48,980 nt of DNA from Trueperaceae bacterium (GTDB taxonomy: Bacteria > Deinococcota > Deinococci > Deinococcales > Trueperaceae): NCBI GenBank assembly GCA_002707365.1, contig PAMQ01000009.1, positions 11,189 to 60,168 of the forward strand. The letters are read 5' to 3'. This document shows positions 1 through 7,121 of this stretch, piece by piece. Numbering within the stretch: position 1 is the first letter of the stretch; each line of letters begins with the position of its first letter. The notes under the pieces are model-generated. The model did no database searches, was not told where the DNA came from, and saw nothing but the letters and a program-made list of their open reading frames with translations. Position numbers and translations under genes: made by a program.

Positions 1-360
1 GAACTCGAACGCTACTGCCTTGAAGACGTACGTCTCACCCGGGACCTTTACGAGTACGCCCTAAAACACGGGCAGCTACTGTATCAGAAGAAGGGCAAAC
101 AGGAAGTAATAAAGATAGATTTTTCTAGTAGTAAGTTTGAAAACGTTTTCCACAGGGCAGCTCAGGGATCGATCAGCGTATGGATGGTATATAACGGTCG
201 GGAAAGAACAGTCGATGTTCGTAGATTCAATGGGACGCACATTCGTGCCTACTGTCATGTTAGGCAAAAAGTCTTGACTTTCAGGATTGATCGTGTGGAG
301 GACGCTAAGCCAGTTGGCTCTTCGTCGCACTTGTTCGCAGGTAGCGACATCAGCGCATGA
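1..360 (+). CDS. C-terminal fragment of an RNase H-like/DEDD-type nuclease with a WYL-like tail
   Basis: The frame is open from the window edge to TGA at 358-360, leaving 119 residues of a protein whose start lies outside. The first 15 residues contain YCLEDVRLTRDLY, which resembles the last acidic motif (YC-x2-DV-x2-T) of YprB-like RNase H-fold exonucleases; in bacteria these are often fused to DEAD/DEAH helicases. The following segment (GQLLYQKKGK) matches the usual end of such domains. Residues from about 58 to 105 instead look like the C-terminal half of a WYL domain (YNGRERTVDVRRF, then RAYCHVRQKVLTFRIDRVED). The fold assignments are by eye from a fragment. It converges with cysteine synthase, with 96 nt between the two stops. 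The rest of the protein must be read outside the window. Confidence 0.55.
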   Translation, partial: ELERYCLEDVRLTRDLYEYALKHGQLLYQKKGKQEVIKIDFSSSKFENVFHRAAQGSISVWMVYNGRERTVDVRRFNGTHIRAYCHVRQKVLTFRIDRVEDAKPVGSSSHLFAGSDISA

Positions 361-456
361 GTACTTTCAACATCAAGTGATTGGTGAAACAACTGTTGCT
401 TACATCGCTTTCTATCAATCAACCAGAGATCTTGGACCCTTCAGTGGGTTCACTAC

Positions 457-1404
457 CTATGAGTTATCGTCGAATAGTTCTGTACTGACATACCGTGTTG
501 CACTATCTGCAGCCAAAGTTAGAACTACTTTCCCTGGCCCAAGTTCACGAGCTACCTCAAGAGCTGCCCAAATGCTTCCTCCAGATGACATTCCAACAAA
601 TAATCCCTCTTGAGAGGCAAGAAGGCGAGCTAGCGGGAAAGCATCCTCTTCCCTAACGGAACGAACGCCATCAAGCAAATCGAGGTCTAGGTTTTTTGGT
701 AGGAAACCTGGTCCCATACCTTGGAAGAGGTGTGGCCCCCGTTGCCCACCACTAATAACTGCACTCGTGATAGGTTCGACAGCGATTACTTGGATCAGTT
801 GATTTTGCTCTTTGAAATAACGACCAATACCACTTATAGACCCTCCCGTACCACTAGCCCAAACGAAAGCGTCTATCCTACCTTGCATCTGTTCCCATAT
901 TTCCGGTCCGGTAACCCGGTAGTGATGTTCTGGATTGGCAGGGTTTTCGAATTGATTAGGCATCCAAACCCCATCTTGATCGGCAATCTCTTGGGCCCGT
1001 GGAATGGCACCTTGCATTCGCAAATGGCCTGGAGTGAACTCTAATTTAGCACCGTAGGCGACTAATGTCTTTTTGCGCTCCTCACTCATACTATCTGGCA
1101 AAACGATGGTACAGCGGTAACCGCGAACAGCAGCCAGAAAGGCTAATCCAATGCCTGTATTTCCACTCGTGGGCTCTACTATCCGCTGCCCAGAGCCAGG
1201 CTGTAGGATGCCTTTGTCCTCTGCATCCTCGATCATGCCTAAAGCAGTTCTATCCTTGATAGAGCCCGCAGGGTTTTGTCCCTCAAGCTTGACCCACACC
1301 TCAGCCATATCTTTATGACCAACATTTTGTAGCTTTACAATTGGGGTGTGACCAATCAAATGGTCCATGCGCCGAAAGCGTAGGGGTTCGCCACGATGTT
1401 TCAT
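457..1404 (-). CDS. cysK: Cysteine synthase (O-acetylserine sulfhydrylase), PLP-dependent
   Basis: Makes L-cysteine from O-acetylserine and sulfide in the cytoplasm. The 315 residues match the usual family length. The PLP lysine is expected at Lys50 in NPAGSIKDR, the substrate loop is PTSGNTG at 78-84, and the phosphate-binding loop is SGTGGSISG near 185. The canonical N-terminus (LIGHTPIVKL) begins near residue 16, so about 12 residues precede it; Met13 is an alternative start. I kept Met1 because a TAGACT box lies 6 nt upstream, the spacing of a leaderless transcript, and an in-frame TAG lies just beyond. CysM cannot be fully excluded by eye, but the sequence reads more like CysK. No other sulfur gene is adjacent. 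Confidence 0.93.
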   Translation of the reverse strand: MKHRGEPLRFRRMDHLIGHTPIVKLQNVGHKDMAEVWVKLEGQNPAGSIKDRTALGMIEDAEDKGILQPGSGQRIVEPTSGNTGIGLAFLAAVRGYRCTIVLPDSMSEERKKTLVAYGAKLEFTPGHLRMQGAIPRAQEIADQDGVWMPNQFENPANPEHHYRVTGPEIWEQMQGRIDAFVWASGTGGSISGIGRYFKEQNQLIQVIAVEPITSAVISGGQRGPHLFQGMGPGFLPKNLDLDLLDGVRSVREEDAFPLARLLASQEGLFVGMSSGGSIWAALEVARELGPGKVVLTLAADSATRYVSTELFDDNS

Positions 1405-1410
1405 ATTGTT

Positions 1411-1416
1411 AGTCTA
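1411..1416 (-). promoter_or_regulatory. Leaderless-type -10 box of cysK
   Basis: On the minus strand TAGACT is followed by 6 nt and then the cysK ATG. This TANNNT position puts transcription initiation at or next to the start codon, and there is no Shine-Dalgarno sequence. No good -35 element is visible. Confidence 0.5.
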
Positions 1417-1604
1417 GCTGTGATGAAGCGAAAACACAGTCGGGAAGACTTCTCATAACCCCAACTAAAGCACTTGTTCATCTTTGGCAAGGCTTGCGTG
1501 GTTACAAACAAGACCTCCTGGCGGTTAATTATTACTAATCGATTGAGAAGTAGTGAAACTTTTCTGACATACAAAAACAGCATGTTCCACTAGTTCGCAG
1601 TAGT

Positions 1605-1997
1605 TCAGGATGAAATGGATTCCCCAAAAAGGTCATCTGCTAGGCCGTAAAGCATTTCACGCGTAAACTGCCGCTTGCCTTCCACCAGCGCAGTGCCTTC
1701 AGAATTGAGTTTTAGCTTCCGATAACTGTGAGACTCGAACGGGTGTAACACCACCTCTTTGAAAATAGCGTGTCTCGGACTTGCATTTAGCATCAAAACA
1801 GGCTTTCCATCTCGATCTGATAGGCTCGCACTCATAATGGTGGTGGGAAGTTCGTAGGGGCGCTCCATTCGATATATATAGTCTGGAAAGTCAGCCTCTT
1901 TTTCAAAAAGCGCAACTCCATTCTCATTCGCATAGGCTCTCATCCATTCAAGAACGTTACTCCACACACAGTAAAATGCTTTATCTGGTTCGCTCAC
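1605..1997 (-). CDS. Small conserved-looking protein of unknown function
   Basis: 130 residues starting with GTG at 1997; no signal peptide or membrane segment. I do not recognise the family. It has a mixed alpha/beta look, with aromatic-rich N-terminal residues (FYCVWSNVLEWMRAY), a central stretch MSASLSDRDGKPVLMLNASP and a basic region near FESHSYRKLKLN, and it ends acidic (ADDLFGESISS). A TAAACT box lies 7 nt before the GTG, matching the leaderless genes of this window, which supports both the gene and the start. It stands alone between cysK and the divergent pcrA. No function is assigned. Confidence 0.65.
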   Translation of the reverse strand: MSEPDKAFYCVWSNVLEWMRAYANENGVALFEKEADFPDYIYRMERPYELPTTIMSASLSDRDGKPVLMLNASPRHAIFKEVVLHPFESHSYRKLKLNSEGTALVEGKRQFTREMLYGLADDLFGESISS

Positions 1998-2004
1998 GAA
2001 ATCC

Positions 2005-2010
2005 AGTTTA
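2005..2010 (-). promoter_or_regulatory. Leaderless-type -10 box of the small unknown gene
   Basis: TAAACT on the minus strand, then 7 nt, then the GTG at 1997. No Shine-Dalgarno sequence is present, and the arrangement matches the other leaderless genes here. Confidence 0.45.
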
Positions 2011-2279
2011 CTATTTTCGAAACGCTTAGCATGTCCATTCGCTCACCATTCCTGATTCTATTACTCTGATGCACTGAGGCAGCTTTTTGTCCTAACACTT
2101 CCTAGCCCATTCAAGAAGATGTTTAACTTATCGATTCTAAATCAACCATAACAGTGACCCCCCAATAACCAAACAATCTTTTCGAACCCGTCTTTAATAA
2201 ATACAAATTTGTAGCTTGGTTCCTGTAAAATTTCTTTGCGGACGTAAGTCCTGAAGCAAAGCGTTAGAATAACCTGGCT

Positions 2280-4508
2280 GTGTCTGATCACTCGCTGCTA
2301 TCTCACATGAATGACGCGCAAAAAAGAGCTGTTATGCATCACACTGGTCCAGCTCTCGTTATCGCGGGAGCTGGATCTGGCAAGACTAGGACAGTAGTGC
2401 AACGCATTGCTTATCTAATGAACGAACACGAAGTTGATCCTAACCAGATTCTAGCGGTTACTTTCACCAATAAGGCTGCTGGTGAACTACGCGAGCGGGT
2501 CAAGGACCTTATTGGTACAACTGCACGAGACATCTGGGTGAATACCTTTCATTCTGCCTGCCTCCAAGTATTGCGAACTTATGGGGAGAGGGTAGGACTT
2601 CAGTCAGGATTCGCAATTTATGATGATACTGATCAACTTGATGTTCTTAAGGAGATCCTTGCCTTGCAAGGAACTAAAGAAATAAATCCTCGGGTGCTCA
2701 GAGCCCTAATCGATCGGGCTAAATCTAACCTGTGGACACCTGAGAATCTTGAGGCAACGGGGGAAACAACTCTAGGGCGGATTGTGTCTGGCGTGCCCAT
2801 AGACTTTCTAGTTGAGGTTTTCAAACGGTATGAAATTCGACTCCGGCAGGTTAATGCAGTTGATTTCAATGACATCTTAGGGCGAACAGTCGAGTTATTT
2901 GACGACCATCCAGACGTCCTTGACCAAGTTCAGAAGCGAGCGGTTTTCATTCATGTGGACGAATATCAGGATACGAATCGCGCTCAGTATAGGCTTACCC
3001 GTCAATTAGCTGAAGGTTACGGTAATCTCATGGTCGTGGGTGATCCTGATCAGAGTATTTATGCCTTCAGGGGAGCCGACATTACCAACATTCTTGAATT
3101 TAGGCGTGATTATGAGGATGCTGCTGTCTTTCACTTGGAACTCAACTACCGGAGTGTAGCTCACGTTCTAGAAGTAGCCAACGCCATCATCGTACCCAAT
3201 GAAAGCCGCCTAGAAAAGAAACTTCTACCTGTCAAAGAGAGTGGTGATCGCGTTCGGCTTTATCGCGCTACCGATCACCGCACTGAGGCGGATTTCGTGG
3301 CAAGACAAGTCGAGCTGTTGATGGCCGAAAAGGATTACAGTTTCAACGACTTCGCAGTCCTTTACCGTACCAATGCCCAATCAAGAGTGCTAGAAGAATC
3401 GCTACGGCGGGGATCAATACCGACCCGCATCGTAGGTGGGGTAGGATTCTACGAACGCCGGGAAGTGAAGGATGTCCTTTCTTACGCCAGGGCATCTATC
3501 AATCCATTGGATGACATGGCCTGGAAGCGCATTCTGAACCGTCCGAAACGAGGAATTGGCAAAACCAGTGAGGATAAGCTAGTTAAAGCGGCTTCTCATC
3601 AGCAAATCCATTTGATTGATGCGCTCCGACAAGCAGAGAGCGTCTTACGTGGTACTCCTGCAGTTAGGCAAATAGCAAACTTTGTGGAGCTCATGGATGA
3701 CCTCTCTGAGGAAGCTAGTTCCTTGCCAGCTGGTCTGTTTATGAAAGCCGTTATAGATCAATCTGGATATATGCAAGCCCTTAAAGAAGAAGGTTCTTTT
3801 GAAGCTGAAGGTCGGTTGGAAAATCTCGAGGAACTCTTAAACGCTGTAGCTGAATGGGAAGCGGAAGAGGGAGGCTCAATTAGTGATTTTCTTGACGAGG
3901 CGGCTCTTATGGCTAGCGTTGACGACCGTGCAGTTAAGGCAGCTAACAATGAACTACCAGAAGAAGCGGTTACCCTCATGACTCTTCATAACGCCAAAGG
4001 ACTAGAATTCCCCGTTGTACTACTGGTCGGAATTGAGGAGAATCTTCTCCCGCATCGTAGCTCAACCAGCAGCCTGCAAGAGATTGAGGAAGAACGACGC
4101 CTTCTTTATGTGGGAATCACTAGAGCGCAAGAGGACCTTTTCCTAGTCAATTGCGAATCTAGAATGAGTTTTGGGCGCACAGAGTACGCTAGGCCAAGTC
4201 GCTTTCTTGAGGATATACCGAAGGGAGCATTGGTCGAGATTGATGTTTTAGGGAGAGAGATACACGCCTCATCAAATCAAAATTCCATCAATAGTTCCAA
4301 AGAGGACACCTCTTTGGTTAAGACTGTCACTTCTGGAATAGCAGGATCGCCCTATAAAGGTGGTGAACGTGTCAAACATCCTAGATTTGGATCCGGAACG
4401 GTGGTTGGAGTGAAGGGCCAAGGCACTCAGATTGAAGTAGCTGTTCAATTTGAATCAGTGGGGCTTAAACATTTGTTAGTCCGCTACGCTCGTCTTCAAA
4501 TCACTTAA
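2280..4508 (+). CDS. pcrA: ATP-dependent DNA helicase, UvrD/PcrA type
   Basis: A 3'-5' SF1A helicase for nucleotide-excision repair, mismatch repair and clearing of stalled forks or RNA polymerase. Its 742 residues fit the family. Visible motifs: Walker A GAGSGKT at 30-36, motif Ia (TFTNKAAGEL), the DExx box VDEYQDTN near 226, GDPDQSIYAFRGAD near 255, motif IV (NYRS), TLHNAKGLEFP near 570 and the arginine-finger motif YVGITRAQ near 615. The C-terminal 45 residues (VKHPRFGSGTVV onward) form the Tudor-like fold that in PcrA/UvrD contacts RNA polymerase. It starts with GTG at 2280; TAGAAT lies 9 nt upstream, so the transcript may be leaderless. Met10 is an alternative but would drop conserved residues before the Q-motif. 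Confidence 0.95.
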   Translation: MSDHSLLSHMNDAQKRAVMHHTGPALVIAGAGSGKTRTVVQRIAYLMNEHEVDPNQILAVTFTNKAAGELRERVKDLIGTTARDIWVNTFHSACLQVLRTYGERVGLQSGFAIYDDTDQLDVLKEILALQGTKEINPRVLRALIDRAKSNLWTPENLEATGETTLGRIVSGVPIDFLVEVFKRYEIRLRQVNAVDFNDILGRTVELFDDHPDVLDQVQKRAVFIHVDEYQDTNRAQYRLTRQLAEGYGNLMVVGDPDQSIYAFRGADITNILEFRRDYEDAAVFHLELNYRSVAHVLEVANAIIVPNESRLEKKLLPVKESGDRVRLYRATDHRTEADFVARQVELLMAEKDYSFNDFAVLYRTNAQSRVLEESLRRGSIPTRIVGGVGFYERREVKDVLSYARASINPLDDMAWKRILNRPKRGIGKTSEDKLVKAASHQQIHLIDALRQAESVLRGTPAVRQIANFVELMDDLSEEASSLPAGLFMKAVIDQSGYMQALKEEGSFEAEGRLENLEELLNAVAEWEAEEGGSISDFLDEAALMASVDDRAVKAANNELPEEAVTLMTLHNAKGLEFPVVLLVGIEENLLPHRSSTSSLQEIEEERRLLYVGITRAQEDLFLVNCESRMSFGRTEYARPSRFLEDIPKGALVEIDVLGREIHASSNQNSINSSKEDTSLVKTVTSGIAGSPYKGGERVKHPRFGSGTVVGVKGQGTQIEVAVQFESVGLKHLLVRYARLQIT

Positions 4509-4682
4509 AAACCTTCGGACCGCCCAACTAGAACCCTATTTTCACCTCAATGGCACAGGGGTAACCGCATTAGCACCATGATTTCCTAATAATCAAAAGA
4601 TCGAAGTGCTAACTCAACCCGCGAGACACAGGCTGAGCTGATTCTTGACTTATTGATACAACCAAAATATTAAAGCTTTCTT

Positions 4683-5423
4683 TTAATCCCGCTCTATGGT
4701 TTTCCGTATTGGGGGTCTCGTATTCCTAAAAACCGAAAAAATAACCACGGTAATAAGACCTATGCCAAAACCACCAACGTGGGCCCACCAGGCGATACCG
4801 CCCGCGGATCCAGTAGAACCTTGCATAAGCATGTTAGTAGCTTTTATCGTTTGAATTAAAGCCCAGTAACCGATAAATATCCAAGCTGGGAGCCACGGAA
4901 GAAAGAATCTAGGGACTCTCGCGATTAAACGTAACACTAGCCACGGCACAAATAGCGGGGTAATCAGTGTTAGAACCTTACGGCGGGGGAAAAGGAAAAT
5001 ATAGGCTCCCAAGACCGCGCTAACTGCGCCAGATGCTCCTACCATAGGCACAAAAGAGCTACTGGCGAAATTAGCGTGTACCAAGCCAGCAATTATGCTG
5101 CCGAACAGGTAGAAACCTAAAAAGCCAAAATGGCCTAACCGATTCTCAACGTTATCACCGAATACGTACAAGAAGAACATGTTGCTGACTAAATGTAGTG
5201 GACTTCCATGCAGAAAAGAACTTGATATTAGGTTGGGAATTTCTCTAAAAGGGGACCCGAAGAGATCACTTGGAATGAGGCCGTAACGCAAAATAAAGAG
5301 GAATTGATCACGATCGTTAAGCTGATTTTGGAAAAGAAATATTGCGACGTTAACCACAACGAGGGCCCACATAACCACAGCGGGTCCATGGCGTGGATTG
5401 TCATCATAGAGAGGGAAAACCAC
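4683..5423 (-). CDS. Rhomboid-family intramembrane serine protease
   Basis: A 246-residue polytopic membrane protein with the rhomboid layout. The catalytic serine is Ser131 in GASGA and the catalytic histidine is His215 in AHVGGFGIG. The oxyanion/HxxxN pair is His77 and Asn81 (HLVSN). Six or so hydrophobic segments are visible, and the C-terminus is basic and cytosolic-like. The start is GTG at 5423, 16 nt after the stop of the upstream beta-helix acyltransferase, so the two are probably co-transcribed. A long loop between the Ser and His helices (PRRKVLTLITPLFVPWLVLR) is typical of bacterial rhomboids. Substrate unknown. Confidence 0.9.
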   Translation of the reverse strand: MVFPLYDDNPRHGPAVVMWALVVVNVAIFLFQNQLNDRDQFLFILRYGLIPSDLFGSPFREIPNLISSSFLHGSPLHLVSNMFFLYVFGDNVENRLGHFGFLGFYLFGSIIAGLVHANFASSSFVPMVGASGAVSAVLGAYIFLFPRRKVLTLITPLFVPWLVLRLIARVPRFFLPWLPAWIFIGYWALIQTIKATNMLMQGSTGSAGGIAWWAHVGGFGIGLITVVIFSVFRNTRPPIRKTIERD

Positions 5424-5439
5424 TATTCAGTCCATCACG

Positions 5440-6111
5440 CTACGACTTATTAGGTGTTTTACGCTTTACAGTCTCGGATTTAGGTTTGAATTTCATGATC
5501 GAGTCAGAATTGACGTAACCCCTAACCATGACGCTCGGATATATGACTGTCCTTTTGCCGACTATAGAACCGGGAGCTAGAACCGCATTGCACCCAACAG
5601 ATACGTCATCGCCCAAGGCTGCCCCAAACTTCTTTAAAGTAACGTCACCTAAAGGTATTTGACCACCTATTGCGCTCAAGTTGGCTATCTTTACGCCCGC
5701 CCCAAGATTTACGTTACGACCAAGAACACTATCGCCAACATAATTAAAGTGAGGCGCCTTGGCGTTAGGAAGAAACAGTGAACGTTTAACCTCCGAAGCA
5801 TGCCCAACGAATGCCCCTGGACACAAAACGACTTGAGGCCGTATGTAAGCACCATGACCAACCTTACACCCAGACCCGATCCAACTTGGACCACGGATAT
5901 AAGCATGTGGGCCAACTACAGCATCTTCAGATAGAAACACTGATCCTTCAAGTACCGCTGTCGGGTGAACCTTTCCCCGACGGTCATCAGACAGTTGTCT
6001 TGTGAATGCGTCTATACCTTCGAGTACTTCCCAGGGATGCTCAGTCTCTAGAATAGAACGTAGTTCCTTGGGAAGGCCTTCGAGGCAAAATAATTCAACC
6101 GTAGAGAACAT
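5440..6111 (-). CDS. Left-handed beta-helix sugar-nucleotide acyltransferase-like protein (GlmU C-terminal type)
   Basis: 223 residues. About 40 N-terminal residues are followed by many hexapeptide repeats (VHPTAVLEGSVFL and similar) and a lysine-rich tail. The segment NAKAPHFNYVGD near 116-127, followed by NVNLGAGVKIANL, matches the acetyltransferase active-site region of GlmU, where a histidine sits in KAxHLxYLGD; here it is His121. There is no uridylyltransferase domain, so this is not a complete GlmU. It could acylate a nucleotide sugar or be a partner of a separate nucleotidyltransferase. ATG start with TAGAAT 6 nt upstream, a leaderless arrangement. First gene of a two-gene unit with the rhomboid protease; divergent from the lipid kinase. 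Confidence 0.75.
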   Translation of the reverse strand: MFSTVELFCLEGLPKELRSILETEHPWEVLEGIDAFTRQLSDDRRGKVHPTAVLEGSVFLSEDAVVGPHAYIRGPSWIGSGCKVGHGAYIRPQVVLCPGAFVGHASEVKRSLFLPNAKAPHFNYVGDSVLGRNVNLGAGVKIANLSAIGGQIPLGDVTLKKFGAALGDDVSVGCNAVLAPGSIVGKRTVIYPSVMVRGYVNSDSIMKFKPKSETVKRKTPNKS

Positions 6112-6117
6112 AATCTG

Positions 6118-6123
6118 ATTCTA
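6118..6123 (-). promoter_or_regulatory. Leaderless-type -10 box of the beta-helix acyltransferase gene
   Basis: TAGAAT on the minus strand, then 6 nt, then ATG. No Shine-Dalgarno sequence intervenes. Confidence 0.5.
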
Positions 6124-6167
6124 GCCTGTCGCTTGATGTTTCGGCAGGTTAAAATACATGGGAGCTC

Positions 6168-7037
6168 TTGATTTACGTTGTTTTTAACCCTGTAGCCGGC
6201 CGAGGCCGGGGGTCCAAGGCATTGCCGCTTGCACGGGATCTTTTACTAAAAGCTGGTTTTGATCACGAAGTGCTTGTCACACAAAGACCAGGCCACGCAA
6301 CCTGCTTGGTAAAGTCCCTGCCGAAAGATGCGGACGTTATTGTGCTGGGTGGCGATGGTACCGTCCATGAGGCTGCTTCAGCATGCTTTGGTACTGGACG
6401 GACGTTAGGCGTGTTACCAGTTGGTTCAGGTGACGACTTTGCTTTCGCACTTAATGTCAATAGATTTGATTTGTCGGAAGCAGTCAACATTATCCACCGT
6501 GCGCAAATAAGAAAGATAGACGTTGGCCTAGTTAACGATGTTCCGTTTTTCAATGCAGTTGGCGTGGGGTTTGACGCTGATGTAGCGAACCGAATGCGTA
6601 GTGCCCCTAGGTTTTTGAAGGGCCAGGTAGCCTACCTTTACGCAGCAGTCACTACGTTGGTAGCGCACCAGTTAGTCCGCGTTGAGATTGAGGTAGACGG
6701 AAATTTGGTTTACGGGGGTCGTTCGTTACTTGTATCTACCCATAATGGACCACGAGTAGGTGGTAGTTTCTTGTTCGCACCCGATGCATCCCCTGACGAC
6801 GGAATGCTTGACGTAGTTGCCGCTGGTTACTTTGGGCGTTTAGGCACACTGGGCATCATCCCTAGAACTATGCGGGGTAAACACCTAAGTCATCCAGAAG
6901 TTTTCTCCTTCCGTGGGAGTAAAGTCCTACTCAGCTGGGAAACTCCACGTTTTGCGCATGTGGATGGTGAAATGATGGAACCTTGCAAAGAATTCAGAAT
7001 TGAGATACTACCAAAAGCTTTACGGGTTTACAGTTAA
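6168..7037 (+). CDS. Diacylglycerol kinase-family lipid kinase (YegS/DgkB-like)
   Basis: 289 residues with the DAGK catalytic fold: NPVAGRGRG at 7-15 near the N-terminus, GGDGT at 61-65 (nucleotide-binding), and PVGSGDDFA at 84-92, where most relatives have GTGNDFA. The family phosphorylates diacylglycerol or related lipids or sphingoid bases, usually to recycle lipids into phosphatidate. The C-terminal beta-sandwich contains FAPDASPDDGMLDV and HVDGE, both typical. The start is TTG: upstream in-frame codons run into TAA at 6150, and GGAG lies just 3 nt before TTG, a short spacing. Exact substrate unknown. Confidence 0.88.
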   Translation: MIYVVFNPVAGRGRGSKALPLARDLLLKAGFDHEVLVTQRPGHATCLVKSLPKDADVIVLGGDGTVHEAASACFGTGRTLGVLPVGSGDDFAFALNVNRFDLSEAVNIIHRAQIRKIDVGLVNDVPFFNAVGVGFDADVANRMRSAPRFLKGQVAYLYAAVTTLVAHQLVRVEIEVDGNLVYGGRSLLVSTHNGPRVGGSFLFAPDASPDDGMLDVVAAGYFGRLGTLGIIPRTMRGKHLSHPEVFSFRGSKVLLSWETPRFAHVDGEMMEPCKEFRIEILPKALRVYS

Positions 7038-7074
7038 AGAAACTCTATCCAAATTTCGGAACAACAAAAAAAGG

Positions 7075-7100
7075 GAGAGCCCCGCAAAAGCGGGGCTCTC
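7075..7100 (-). terminator. Rho-independent terminator of the SLH porin gene
   Basis: Perfect 11-bp stem (7075-7085 with 7090-7100) with a 4-nt loop. On the minus strand it is followed by CCC and a run of seven T (A-run 7066-7072 on plus). It lies 22 nt after the porin stop. On the plus strand the lipid kinase ends 38 nt before it and the following bases are only mildly T-rich, so it may stop both transcripts. Confidence 0.85.
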
Positions 7101-7121
7101 TTCCTCTCTAAATCGAGATGT

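Noticed and set aside
1401-1583. Possible cysteine-containing leader peptide before cysK
   Set aside because: It ends overlapping the cysK ATG, but its only SD-like GGAGG is 2 nt from a TTG and the TAGACT box suggests a leaderless cysK transcript that would not include it.
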